From Bacteroidota bacterium (GTDB lineage: Bacteria; Bacteroidota; Bacteroidia; Chitinophagales; Chitinophagaceae), in NCBI GenBank assembly GCA_023417815.1, contig JAEZEI010000015.1, positions 1 to 52,529 of the forward strand: a stretch of 52,529 bases of DNA. Reading direction: 5' to 3'. Shown piece after piece: positions 1 through 8,400 of this stretch. The notes beneath the pieces are model-generated. The model was not told the origin of the DNA and did no database searches. It was given only the letters and a program-made list of their open reading frames with translations. The translations under genes were made by a program, and so were the position numbers. Within the stretch, counting starts at the first letter, position 1. Each line of letters begins with the position of its first letter.

Positions 1-49
1 AGTTGGAGGTTGGAAGTTGGAGGTTGGAAGTTGGAGGTTGGAGGTTGGA
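1..49. repeat. Seven tandem 7-bp repeats (RGTTGGA)
   Basis: Seven consecutive heptamers AGTTGGA or GGTTGGA fill bases 1-49 and probably continue outside the window. They end exactly where the stop codon of the minus-strand gene 50-1102 begins. Related heptads recur in reverse complement at 9703-9726 and 9800-9827. No function is known to me. Confidence 0.9.
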
Positions 50-1102
50 TCATACGATGATCAGCCCGATCTGTTTTGAATGAATAACTGCTTCGGCACT
101 GTGTTCAAAATAACAGCATCTAACACCGGCGGTTTCCATTTCAGAGATCTTTTCAAGTGCAATATCCTTTGGCCTGCCGGTTACTTTCCGGATATACACA
201 GCCTTTACTTTATCCCTGAAATGCGAAACGATAGAAGCATAGATGACCGGGTCTTCCTGTGAATCATCGCCTAGTAAAATGAAATCCTGCTGCGGGTATG
301 CTTCCATGATACGTGCTATACGCATGAATTTAGTGCCATGATTATTTTGCCCGGTGCGCAACACTTCCCTTAACTGCTTTACCTGGTTAAGCAGGTAAAC
401 CCCGGCCGGCAATTTGTTCACAGAAGAAAATTCACGGATATAATCATAAAGGTTCCACTCACTGCTGCTCACATAAAAGAATGGATTATCATACTCCAGG
501 GATGTACCGGTATCGGCAAGCAACTGGTAATGGTTCACCACGCCTTCAAAAGGCTGTCGGCTTCGTGCATTCTCCGTAAGCAATACATACAATCGTTTCC
601 GAAGATTGGATGAATGCGAAATAAGAAAAGTATCATCAATATCAGAAATGAAAGTATACTGGCCGGGATGCGGAATACAAATATGCGCCTCTCCAACGGC
701 TATTGATCCCCTATTACCAAGCAATGTTACCGATACAGGATGCCATCCCGGTTTCAGTGGCGCGGAGGGTGAGAAATCAAAACGAAAGAAACCATCCTTC
801 GCAGTTTCTGCATGATATACCTTTTCTTCCCAGGTGAATTGAACTTTTGCCCCACTCACAGGCTTCACCATGAACAATCGAATTAAGGCAAGAGTATTGC
901 TTAGAAAATTCTGGCGGTACTTTTTCCTGGGCACAGGACTGAAAGAGAACACATGACCAAAGACATAACAATGTGTATCATTTCCGAAACCGCTATAAAC
1001 TTTTACCAGGGGCTTGTCTGTTAAACGGAGCGCTTCAAGAAATGAATTCTTGATACGGCTGAACAAAGATTTCCGTTTAACTATGCCGCCTTCTGGATTC
1101 AT
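50..1102 (-). CDS. App1-like phosphatidate phosphatase domain protein (DUF2183)
   Basis: The 350-residue protein has the App1 catalytic signature FISDIDDTF near residues 153-161, a HAD-like Asp motif, preceded by a beta-rich N-terminal region. A downstream FILLGDDSQEDP segment near residue 275 fits the second acidic HAD motif. The family hydrolyses phosphatidic acid in yeast (App1p); bacterial substrates are mostly untested. No signal peptide is visible, so it should be cytoplasmic. The start ATG lies 17 bp from the divergent start of a diacylglycerol-kinase-like gene, which would make the reverse product, so the two may share a control region. The family call is firm; the substrate is inferred. 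Confidence 0.85.
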   Translation of the reverse strand: MNPEGGIVKRKSLFSRIKNSFLEALRLTDKPLVKVYSGFGNDTHCYVFGHVFSFSPVPRKKYRQNFLSNTLALIRLFMVKPVSGAKVQFTWEEKVYHAETAKDGFFRFDFSPSAPLKPGWHPVSVTLLGNRGSIAVGEAHICIPHPGQYTFISDIDDTFLISHSSNLRKRLYVLLTENARSRQPFEGVVNHYQLLADTGTSLEYDNPFFYVSSSEWNLYDYIREFSSVNKLPAGVYLLNQVKQLREVLRTGQNNHGTKFMRIARIMEAYPQQDFILLGDDSQEDPVIYASIVSHFRDKVKAVYIRKVTGRPKDIALEKISEMETAGVRCCYFEHSAEAVIHSKQIGLIIV

Positions 1103-1119
1103 AATACTAATTTAATGTA

Positions 1120-1992
1120 ATGAGCCGCGGATCCCTAAAGCTATTGTTCGTCATAAACTCCAACTCGGGAAAGAATTCGCTGCCCTGGGAAGAAACCATC
1201 CGCAATTATTTTACCGGAAAGGATCATTCGCTTTCATTCTTTTATTTATCACCTAACCCAGGACAGAAAGAGCTTAAGAATGCACTGGCTGAAAAACCAG
1301 ACAGGGTAATAGCAGTAGGCGGTGATGGAACGATATCGCTCGTAGCGCAGGCGGTGGCCGGAAAATTTCCCATGGGAATTATTCCCGCAGGTTCAGCAAA
1401 CGGTATGGCGAAGGAACTGGAGATCCCTCTTGATCCCCAGGAAGCGCTCGACATCATTGAGAATGGGCAGGTGAGTCCATCTGATGCGATACGCATTAAT
1501 GGCGAAATTTGTCTTCACCTGAGTGATATCGGTTTCAATGCACAGCTTATAAAATACTTTGATGAAGGCGGGTTGCGCGGCCAGTGGGGATATGCCAGGG
1601 TGCTATTAAAGACCCTATGGAATAAGCGTAAGATGCAGGTGGTGATCCGGAAAAATAAACAGGAAATAAAGCGCGAAGCATTCATGGTAGTGCTGGCCAA
1701 TGCGAGTAAATATGGCACCGGTGCAGTGATCAATCCTACCGGGGAATTAGATGACGGTGAATTTGAGGTGGTAATAGTCCGCAAGCTGGCTATCTCCGAG
1801 ATCTTGAAAATGCTTTTCCTTCCCCAACCATTCAACCCGAAAAAGATAGAAGTAATAAAAGCTTCATCCGTAACCATTTCCACAGGCCATAGTGTACATT
1901 TCCAGGTAGACGGAGAATACAAAGGGAGGATAAACGGCCTTTCAGCATCTATCCTCCCTCGTTATATTGATCTAATTCTGCCCGCAGGTTAA
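1120..1992 (+). CDS. Diacylglycerol kinase family lipid kinase (YegS/BmrU-like)
   Basis: The protein has 290 residues, the usual length for the DAGK-catalytic family. It shows the nucleotide-binding GGDGT motif near residue 68 and the following GIIPAGSANGMAKEL segment near residue 90, both hallmarks of the fold. The C-terminal half carries the beta-sandwich signature with a VDGEY segment. It probably phosphorylates diacylglycerol or another lipid or sphingoid alcohol with ATP at the inner membrane face. It is divergent from the App1-like phosphatase and overlaps the end of the converging L,D-transpeptidase gene by 4 bp. The lipid substrate cannot be read from sequence. Confidence 0.9.
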   Translation: MSRGSLKLLFVINSNSGKNSLPWEETIRNYFTGKDHSLSFFYLSPNPGQKELKNALAEKPDRVIAVGGDGTISLVAQAVAGKFPMGIIPAGSANGMAKELEIPLDPQEALDIIENGQVSPSDAIRINGEICLHLSDIGFNAQLIKYFDEGGLRGQWGYARVLLKTLWNKRKMQVVIRKNKQEIKREAFMVVLANASKYGTGAVINPTGELDDGEFEVVIVRKLAISEILKMLFLPQPFNPKKIEVIKASSVTISTGHSVHFQVDGEYKGRINGLSASILPRYIDLILPAG

Positions 1993-3623
1993 GGAAACAT
2001 CTTCGCCATCACTTTTTTATCGTGATCGTAAATATCTTCCCTGAAATGAAGTTTGCCGCCATCATCCACCCATGCCGTATAATAAGTTATCAGCACCGGA
2101 ACAGGATCATTGAGCTTCACATACTTTTCTGAGCCGCTATCCATCGCCTCCTGTATCCTCTCCGATGTCCATTCAGGATGGCCGGATAAAAGATACTCCG
2201 CCATCTTCTTTGGTTCGGAAAGCCTTATGCATCCGTGGCTGAATGCCCTTTTATCTTTTTTGAAAAGACTTTTAGCAGGAGTATCATGAAAATAAATATT
2301 GAAACTGTTGGGGAACAGGAATTTCACTTTTCCCAGTGCATTCCCTGGACCGGGGCGCTGGCGAACAGATGGAAGTTCGCCACCGCTGCTGGTGACTTCC
2401 ATATTCTGGCTGGAAAGATAGCCAGGGTTACGGTTCATGGCGGGCAGGATCTCTTCGCGTACAATGCTTGGAGGAACATTCCAGTATGGACTGAACACTA
2501 CCTGGTTTAGATTACCCGTAAACATCATCGTATTGTTACCTTCCTTTCCCACAACCACATCCATAGTGAAAACATCCTTAGCACCATCCTTCACATGCAA
2601 TACAAATTCAGGTATGTTCACCATGATGAGCCTTCCCTTCGGCTCGTTGATCATCCATGTCATCCTGCCCATGTTCACCAGTATCTGCTTTACCCTTTCC
2701 ACTGCAGGAACATTAAGATCCCTGATCTGTGCATCAGTGAGCACGCCATCAGCAGTATACCCGAACCGTGCCTGGAATGACTTTATACCTGCAACGAGCG
2801 TATCATTGAAAACCGATGAAGTATCATTGCCTGCAAGGTCGCCTGAAAGCTGGAGCCTCTTTTTTAGTTTTGCAATTTCCGGTGAAGAAGTCCCTTTCTT
2901 CAAAGATTTTGCCTTTACTGTGATCTCAGGCCATCCTCCGGTCTTTGCCACATCATAATAGTGTTTCAGTGCGATCTTCAGCCGGCCGTAAGATTCATTG
3001 ACCTGCTCGTAATACTTATCATCCTTGTGTTTCTTGGTGATGAGTGAATCCGCGAGATAAAGGGGGTCTTCTTTCTTCCTCGGAACAAAGCGTTCCATTT
3101 CCTTACGCTTTACATAGCCATCCTCCACATTGTTCAGCATATAGGTAATAAAATCCTCTGTAAGCTTGAACTCTGTATCCCTTATCTTTTTATTGGAAGC
3201 ATCAACACGCATCCTGCCCGACGTAATGATATTATCCATGTATTTCTTCAGTTCCTTATCTGCAAGCGTGGAATCCCCGACATGAACTGTTTGATAATTA
3301 TGCAGGTTCCAGAAACCACGGGCCTGCTCGGTTAACCCTTCACTCGAGAACCAGGCATACTGGTAATTCCTCGCATTATAGAAGCTGGTCATCCTGCGAA
3401 CGATGGTATCGTTTGCATTTGTTTCCTTAAAATAATTCAGTAAAGCCGTAGAATCGAGAAAGATATCATTATAGGCATTTGCTGCAGTAATACTGAGGTC
3501 GCGCTTACTGACCTTTTTTTGACTTTCGGGTTTGGGTGATCCATTTCCATCACCATTGTCCTGGCTGCTGGAGTTGCAGGCGAACAGGAACATCACTAAA
3601 ACGGTGCTCAGAAGTATTTTCAT
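1989..3623 (-). CDS. L,D-transpeptidase lipoprotein (YcbB-like, YkuD domain)
   Basis: The 544-residue protein begins with a lipoprotein signal peptide ending in LFAC, so Cys16 is the likely lipidated residue. A peptidoglycan-binding-like region lies near residues 245-310 (SFQARFGYTADGVLTDAQ). The YkuD catalytic motif SHGCIRL near residues 460-467 supplies the active-site Cys. The length and domain order match YcbB/LdtD-type enzymes, which form 3-3 peptidoglycan crosslinks or attach proteins to the wall. It lies 31 bp after the hydrolase gene 3655-4278 on the same strand, so it could be the last gene of that operon. Confidence 0.92.
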   Translation of the reverse strand: MKILLSTVLVMFLFACNSSSQDNGDGNGSPKPESQKKVSKRDLSITAANAYNDIFLDSTALLNYFKETNANDTIVRRMTSFYNARNYQYAWFSSEGLTEQARGFWNLHNYQTVHVGDSTLADKELKKYMDNIITSGRMRVDASNKKIRDTEFKLTEDFITYMLNNVEDGYVKRKEMERFVPRKKEDPLYLADSLITKKHKDDKYYEQVNESYGRLKIALKHYYDVAKTGGWPEITVKAKSLKKGTSSPEIAKLKKRLQLSGDLAGNDTSSVFNDTLVAGIKSFQARFGYTADGVLTDAQIRDLNVPAVERVKQILVNMGRMTWMINEPKGRLIMVNIPEFVLHVKDGAKDVFTMDVVVGKEGNNTMMFTGNLNQVVFSPYWNVPPSIVREEILPAMNRNPGYLSSQNMEVTSSGGELPSVRQRPGPGNALGKVKFLFPNSFNIYFHDTPAKSLFKKDKRAFSHGCIRLSEPKKMAEYLLSGHPEWTSERIQEAMDSGSEKYVKLNDPVPVLITYYTAWVDDGGKLHFREDIYDHDKKVMAKMFP

Positions 3624-3654
3624 AACGGTACCCTTGCAAAGGGTGTGCCGTGGC

Positions 3655-4278
3655 TCAGGAGAAAATTATATCATTCACTTCTTTAATCTCTTCCATGCTG
3701 ATGGTGTGAGGCATACCGGGATAAACTTTCATTGTAACCTTAGCGCCCATTTCAGCCAGGATACCAGCGGAATCCTTTACGCGCTGCAACGGAACATGCG
3801 GATCCGGATCAGAAGTACCCAGGAATACGGGAGTACCTTCAAAATTTCCCTGGTAATTCTGACGATAGATCTGATCGCCTATGAGCCCGCCGGTAAACAA
3901 TACCAGCCCTCCATAGCGGCCTGCATTTCGTGCAGCATATTCTGCGGCAAGGCAGGCTCCCTGGGAAAAACCAAGCAGGTAGATATCCTCTTGCACAACC
4001 CCTTTGGAAAGCAGCGATTCCACCGCGGTATCTACCAGGGCTAATGCATGGGCCAGGTGGCCTTCATTATATGCTGCCGGGGCCATAAAAGAGAATGGGT
4101 ACCATGAATTTCCTTCCGCCTGTGGCGCAACCCGGGCATGATCCCGGATGTGGAGATGATCTGCAAGAGATAGAATGCTTTCTGCATTTCCTCCCCGGCC
4201 ATGGATCATGATCACAGCACGGGAACCCTTTACCGGTTCCGGACCTGCATATATTATTTCGTTATGGATATTTTCCAT
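3655..4278 (-). CDS. Alpha/beta hydrolase, phospholipase/carboxylesterase family (MhqD-like)
   Basis: The 207-residue enzyme has the nucleophile elbow GFSQGA near residues 101-106, an oxyanion-region HGRGG near residue 27, the acid in TSDPDPHVP and the histidine in MPHTIS near the C-terminus. These give a complete Ser-Asp-His triad. Its gene overlaps the dioxygenase gene upstream by 17 bp, so the two are translationally linked. In Bacillus subtilis the MhqD hydrolase and MhqE/MhqO dioxygenases are co-regulated for catechol and quinone detoxification, and the same pairing here supports that role by analogy. The exact substrate is unknown. Confidence 0.85.
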   Translation of the reverse strand: MENIHNEIIYAGPEPVKGSRAVIMIHGRGGNAESILSLADHLHIRDHARVAPQAEGNSWYPFSFMAPAAYNEGHLAHALALVDTAVESLLSKGVVQEDIYLLGFSQGACLAAEYAARNAGRYGGLVLFTGGLIGDQIYRQNYQGNFEGTPVFLGTSDPDPHVPLQRVKDSAGILAEMGAKVTMKVYPGMPHTISMEEIKEVNDIIFS

Positions 4279-5212
4279 AGGAAAGGTTTATTGGTCTAAG
4301 ACTCCTGGAGATTGAATCCCTGTATTTTTCAAATTGGGAAGGAAGTTTCAGGTCTTCACCAAGTTTTCCCGGCTCTTCATCAATCGCGAATCCAGGACCA
4401 GAAGTTGCGATCTCAAACAATACCCCACCCGGCTCGCGGAAATATACAGAGGTAAAATAATTCCTGTCGAGCACACCCGTCGGATTCAGCATAGCGCGGG
4501 CGATCTTCATCCTGATCTCCACCTGGCTTTCCGCCGAAGGCGTGGAAAAGGCTATATGATGCACCGTTCCATTTCCGGGCAAACCCTTTGGCGCGTTGGC
4601 TTTTGAAACAAGATCTATATAATTTCCGGGCGCATCGGTGGCGGCATAACGCTTCCTGTTGATTTCCTTACCGATCAACCTATGATCCATGAATTCAGCC
4701 AGGAGGCTGATGGTATTTTCCTCATCATTACTTTCTATTGTTGCTCCATAAAAACCACGAAGAGAAAATTCGACGGGTATGTGACCATAGGAAAATCCCG
4801 GCCGGGGATCTTTGTCGTTGAAAATAAGTTCGAGTTTCAATCCATCATGATCTTCGAAGGATACTACATCATCGCCGAAACGTTTTTCAGCATTAGTATA
4901 GGCAACATCATATTTCACGAGCCGCTCCTTCCAGTATTGCTTAGCTGCAGATGGAACGGAGAAAGCTATCGTTGTTATCATGCCTTTCCCGGCACGGCCA
5001 TGTACCAGTTCGCCATATGGAAAGAAAGTTAAAATGCTTCCCGGTGCGCCGTTCTCATCTCCATAATAAAAGTGGTATACTTCCGGTGCATCAAAGTTCA
5101 CGGTCTTCTTTACCAGCCTCATTCCGAGCAGCCCGGTGTATATATCCACGTTAGCCTGCGGATCGCCCGCTATCGCTGTTATGTGATGTATCCCTGTTAT
5201 TAGTTGTTTCAT
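4262..5212 (-). CDS. Ring-cleaving dioxygenase, glyoxalase superfamily (MhqO-like)
   Basis: The 316-residue protein has two vicinal-oxygen-chelate modules. The first opens with GIHHITAIAGDPQANVDIY, the second with GTVHHIAFSTPS near residues 213-224. The His residues in HHIT and HHIAF and a Glu in VLFEIATSGPGF are the expected metal ligands. The MhqO/PcpA-like family cleaves hydroquinones or catechols using Fe(II). It is followed by an overlapping hydrolase gene and preceded 6 bp upstream by a DoxX gene, the content expected of an Mhq-type operon. Confidence 0.88.
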   Translation of the reverse strand: MKQLITGIHHITAIAGDPQANVDIYTGLLGMRLVKKTVNFDAPEVYHFYYGDENGAPGSILTFFPYGELVHGRAGKGMITTIAFSVPSAAKQYWKERLVKYDVAYTNAEKRFGDDVVSFEDHDGLKLELIFNDKDPRPGFSYGHIPVEFSLRGFYGATIESNDEENTISLLAEFMDHRLIGKEINRKRYAATDAPGNYIDLVSKANAPKGLPGNGTVHHIAFSTPSAESQVEIRMKIARAMLNPTGVLDRNYFTSVYFREPGGVLFEIATSGPGFAIDEEPGKLGEDLKLPSQFEKYRDSISRSLRPINLSYGKYP

Positions 5213-5218
5213 ATTTCC

Positions 5219-5674
5219 TTATTTAATGCTCACCGTTGCAGGCACATGCCTGTTCCAGCTAGCATTGTCTGTTATCAGTGCATCAAGAGAATATCTTCCC
5301 GCGCCGGTGATGAGCAATACCATATATCCCAACAGGTAATGCAAACCCATTTCATACTTTGCAAAAGGATCGTTCGCATGAATGACAAATACGGCAATGA
5401 TCATTGTCACGATCAATGGAACAACTGCAAATCTTGTTGCAAGTCCCAGCATCAGGAGAATGGAACAACCTACTTCAGCAAAGACTGCAAGGCCAAGAGA
5501 AACCTCAGGACTCATCCCGAAAACACTTGCAAACTGAATCGGTTCGCCAGAAAACAAACTTTGCATTTTCGGAAGACCGTGTGCCAGCATCATTAAACCA
5601 AGCCCTACGCGTAAAAGCAGAAGGGCGGCGCCAGCCATTTTTTCTCCTGGAGTAACTGAAAGGATCTTTTTCAT
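5219..5674 (-). CDS. DoxX family membrane protein (MhqP/CatD-like)
   Basis: The 151-residue protein has four hydrophobic helices, starting with GAALLLLRVGLGLMMLAHG, the typical first DoxX helix. The DoxX family sits in the cytoplasmic membrane; MhqP and CatD members accompany quinone-resistance dioxygenases in Bacillus. The 6-bp gap to the dioxygenase and 4-bp gap to the monooxygenase place it inside one operon. Its biochemical activity is not established. Confidence 0.85.
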   Translation of the reverse strand: MKKILSVTPGEKMAGAALLLLRVGLGLMMLAHGLPKMQSLFSGEPIQFASVFGMSPEVSLGLAVFAEVGCSILLMLGLATRFAVVPLIVTMIIAVFVIHANDPFAKYEMGLHYLLGYMVLLITGAGRYSLDALITDNASWNRHVPATVSIK

Positions 5675-5678
5675 ATCG

Positions 5679-6716
5679 TTATAATTTTGTGTTTAATGTT
5701 TTCCTAATCTCGGGTACAACCCTGGTTGCATATAATTCTATCGACTTCATTACTGCTGCATGAGGAACAGTGCCGAGACTCATATGTGCAAGGAACCTTG
5801 TATTCCCGAATAATTCGTGTTGGGCAAGTATCTTATCAATTACCTGTTGAGGTGAACCGGCAAAGAGAGATCCTTCCGGCGCTGCGAGTCCATCGAGGTG
5901 TGCTGCAGTAACCGGGGGCCAGCCTCTTTCTCTCCCGATACGGTTCATCATTTCCATATAACCGGGATAGAACTGGCTGCGCAAGTCCTGGCTGTTCTCA
6001 GTGATAAATGAATGAAAATTGAGCCCGAGCTGAAGCCTGGTTACATCATGCCCGGCCTTTTCCGCAGAGGCCCTGTACAGGTCGGTGAAGCCTTTGAACC
6101 TCGCGGGCTCACCGCCAATAATGGCGATCATCATGGGTAGTCCAAGAGTTCCGGCCCTCACCGCTGAAGATGGTGTTCCTCCAACGGCAAGCCAGACAGG
6201 TATTTCAGGTTGCAACGGCCTTGGGTAGACCCCGCGATTTTCAACGGACGGTGTAAGCTTTCCGTTCCACGACAGGATCTCGTTCCTGTTTATCTTCAAA
6301 AGCAATTCCAGTTTTTCACTGAACAACTCATCATACTTAGAAAGATCATAACCGAAGAGTGGGAATGATTCAATGAATGAACCCCTACCTACCATCAGTT
6401 CTGCCCTTCCCCCGCTTATCTGGTCTACTGTTGCAAATTGCTGGAACACTCTAACAGGATCATCGGAACTCAGAACCGTCACAGCGCTCGACAAACGGAT
6501 CTGTTTTGTAACAGCCGCTGCAGCCCCAAGCACCACTGAAGGAGAAGACACCGCATAATCTGCCCTGTGGTGTTCTCCAATCCCGAACACATCAAGCCCG
6601 GCTTCATCTGCAAGCTTTATCTCTTCCATCAGGTCCTTAAACCGCTGCCGGGTTGTGGTTGCACCACCTGCCGTATCTGGCCGCATATCCGCGAATGTGA
6701 TTATTCCGAGTTCCAT
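5679..6716 (-). CDS. LLM-class flavin-dependent monooxygenase
   Basis: This bacterial-luciferase-like enzyme begins MELGIITFADMRP. The longer frame would need an upstream TTG, so I choose the ATG at 6714-6716. The segments FGIGEHHRADYAVSSPSVVLGA and GRAELMVGRGSFIESFPLFGYD (each shorter than the whole motif) are classic for this TIM-barrel family that uses reduced FMN or F420. It lies within the Mhq-like operon. The closest recalled subgroup is the Atu2307/SP_0267 type, whose substrate is unknown. Confidence 0.87.
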   Translation of the reverse strand: MELGIITFADMRPDTAGGATTTRQRFKDLMEEIKLADEAGLDVFGIGEHHRADYAVSSPSVVLGAAAAVTKQIRLSSAVTVLSSDDPVRVFQQFATVDQISGGRAELMVGRGSFIESFPLFGYDLSKYDELFSEKLELLLKINRNEILSWNGKLTPSVENRGVYPRPLQPEIPVWLAVGGTPSSAVRAGTLGLPMMIAIIGGEPARFKGFTDLYRASAEKAGHDVTRLQLGLNFHSFITENSQDLRSQFYPGYMEMMNRIGRERGWPPVTAAHLDGLAAPEGSLFAGSPQQVIDKILAQHELFGNTRFLAHMSLGTVPHAAVMKSIELYATRVVPEIRKTLNTKL

Positions 6717-6732
6717 GATCAATATTTTTTAA

Positions 6733-7302
6733 TTATTTCTTTCCGAATTCCCCATCAGCTTTTATCCAGACCTCATCGCTGATCATCGGGGCTTTGAAAT
6801 TCTCTCCCACTCCAAAATCCGAACGCTTTATCTTACCCGTTATCTGGATGCCAGCCACTTTTGCGCCTTTTGAATTTGGTTTTTCAATCGTTCCGCGATG
6901 GATCATTTCAACCGTTACGGGTTTTGTAACGCCTCGCAGGGTAAGATTTCCCTGTAATTCATATTTATCCTTCCCGGTCTTCTTTATTGAAGTGCTTTTG
7001 AACTGCATGGAAGGAAATTTCTCAGCATCAAAAAAATCTGCGCTCTTAAGATGGTTATCGCGTGGAGTAACGCGGGTATCAATAGAACTGATCTCCGCCG
7101 TCATTTCAACAACCGCATCGCTGAAGTCTTCCTTTTCAGCATTGATAATTACATCAAATTTTCCAAAATGACCCGGCACATCAGCGATCCCAAGGTGGGT
7201 CACTGTAAATCCAAGTTGTGAATGATAGGGATCCACCTTCCATTGTGCAAAGGAGGCGAACGAGATGATGATTGCTGTTACCAGTAAACTGAACCTTTTC
7301 AT
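6733..7302 (-). CDS. Secreted YceI family lipid-binding-like protein
   Basis: The 189-residue protein begins with a signal peptide (MKRFSLLVTAIIISFASFAQ), so it is periplasmic. The mature part starts WKVDPYHSQLGFTVTHLGI and contains HLKSADFFDAEKFP and LTLRGVTKPV, all hallmarks of the YceI lipocalin-like barrel that binds polyisoprenoids or amphiphiles. It sits second in the operon that continues into the monooxygenase and quinone genes. A second YceI at 9828-10355 has no signal peptide, so the pair covers two compartments. Confidence 0.92.
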   Translation of the reverse strand: MKRFSLLVTAIIISFASFAQWKVDPYHSQLGFTVTHLGIADVPGHFGKFDVIINAEKEDFSDAVVEMTAEISSIDTRVTPRDNHLKSADFFDAEKFPSMQFKSTSIKKTGKDKYELQGNLTLRGVTKPVTVEMIHRGTIEKPNSKGAKVAGIQITGKIKRSDFGVGENFKAPMISDEVWIKADGEFGKK

Positions 7303-7313
7303 TGATCTATTTT

Positions 7314-7781
7314 TTAGTGAGTGAATACTTTGTCCAGGCCAAATCCTGCCGACTGGAAAAGATCTTCCACGTCGGACAGCGCCTCTTCATGATGACTTTC
7401 CAGGCTAAAGCCTCCTTCCTTAACTGTTGCTTTCACGATCCTTGAATGTGGCAACAACGACTGGATAGTTTCGTCATCGTGAAAGACCACAACGGTCTTT
7501 TGCGTTACCACATCCTTTATGTGATCGATGCCGGAAAGATTTGAAGGATGCGTGGCGATGAGAATAATATCGCCTTCCCAGCAGCCTTCCCTGGCGCATT
7601 GCTGCACCATAGTTCTTGCCCTGGGTTTGACAGAGGTTAGCAGCCTGTTGATCTGTGCATGTTCTTCATCGCCTGCGGCAATGAGAAGAATGTTGATATC
7701 AAGTGCAGCAAGATTTTCAAGGATGAAAGAGCCGGTTTTTGTAATGGCTCCCAGGATCGTTATGGATGTATGTGATGTCAT
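7314..7781 (-). CDS. Rossmann-like NAD(P)-binding protein of unknown function
   Basis: The 155-residue protein opens with a beta-strand and glycine pattern (ITILGAITKTGSFILENL) and continues with DIILIATHPSNL, resembling the N-terminal half of F420-dependent NADP reductase or related dinucleotide-binding domains. The classic GxGxxG is not intact, so cofactor binding is uncertain. It is the first gene of the minus-strand operon, preceded by a TAAATTTG -7 box and a TGACCTAGATCA palindrome. Confidence 0.6.
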   Translation of the reverse strand: MTSHTSITILGAITKTGSFILENLAALDINILLIAAGDEEHAQINRLLTSVKPRARTMVQQCAREGCWEGDIILIATHPSNLSGIDHIKDVVTQKTVVVFHDDETIQSLLPHSRIVKATVKEGGFSLESHHEEALSDVEDLFQSAGFGLDKVFTH

Positions 7782-7792
7782 GATTTATAATG

Positions 7793-7800
7793 CAAATTTA
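7793..7800 (-). promoter_or_regulatory. Candidate -7 promoter box TAAATTTG
   Basis: On the minus strand the bases read TAAATTTG, an exact match to the Bacteroidota -7 consensus TAnnTTTG, ending 11 nt before the start codon at 7781. No TTTG -33 box is seen at the normal distance, which fits a promoter needing an activator. Confidence 0.5.
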
Positions 7801-7847
7801 CCTCCGTAGTGGGGGTGCTTCCATTGATGTGTGATAAGAAATAAATG

Positions 7848-7859
7848 TGACCTAGATCA
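7848..7859. promoter_or_regulatory. Candidate Crp/Fnr operator TGACCTAGATCA
   Basis: This near-perfect palindrome (TGA-N6-TCA) lies 67 bp before the start of gene 7314-7781. A 10-of-12 match, TAACATAGATCA, lies 61 bp before the second YceI start. A Crp/Fnr regulator gene lies between the two sites. The regulator assignment is inference. Confidence 0.4.
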
Positions 7860-7870
7860 ATTCCTGGTTT

Positions 7871-7906
7871 CACTGAAAGCACTGAAGTACACTGAAATCA
7901 CAGAAA
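7871..7906. repeat. Left inverted repeat of the GxxExxY cassette
   Basis: The 36-bp arm starts CACTGAAAGCACTGAAGTAC and ends CAGAAA. It matches the reverse complement of 8401-8436 at 34 of 36 positions, including the first 27 bases. Internally it carries three direct CACTGAA-like units. Confidence 0.9.
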
Positions 7907-7994
7907 GTCCCGGAGAATTGGCCAGTATAACCCATTCGAACCTTTATAGGGTCATAAATAGCGCATTTCAATATGGATTTTCTAAGTTAGAACC

Positions 7995-8375
7995 ATGGAA
8001 CATTACAGATTCTCCCAATTAACTCATCGTATAATCGGCTGTGTAATTGAAGTACATAAATTTTTAGGGCCTGGATTATTAGAATCTGCTTACGAAGCAA
8101 GTTTAATTCATGAACTTACCAAAGATGGCATGAGGGTAAAAAATCAGATCCCCGTGCCGGTAATTTATAAGGACATTAAACTTAATTGTGGGTATAGAAT
8201 TGATATAATGGTTGAGGATACAGTTATCATCGAATTATAATCGACAGAATCTTTGAACGAAGTGCATGAAGCACAAGTTCTGACTCATATGAAATTTTCA
8301 AAAAAACCAGTAGGCCTCCTGATCAATTTCAATTGTAAAAACCTGAGATCAAATATTCGACGTTTCGTATTATAA
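7995..8375 (+). pseudogene. GxxExxY family nuclease-like protein, interrupted by one nonsense codon
   Basis: The frame from ATG 7995 encodes the family name motif GLLESAYE, then YRIDIMVEDTVIIEL, and meets TAA at 8238-8240. Translation continues cleanly in the same frame (STESLNEVHEAQVLTHMKF, then GLLINFN) to a natural stop at 8373-8375. A complete 126-codon family member is therefore broken only by one codon. Family members read IIELK at this point, so the TAA replaces the Lys of the D...E-x-K set of this PD-(D/E)XK-like fold, consistent with AAA to TAA. The gene lies between 36-bp inverted repeats. The biological role of GxxExxY proteins is not established. Confidence 0.85.
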
Positions 8376-8400
8376 GTACAGCACAGAAATTCAATCCATT

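Noticed and set aside
1..49. CRISPR repeat array
   Set aside because: Units are 7 bp with no spacers, so this is a simple tandem repeat.
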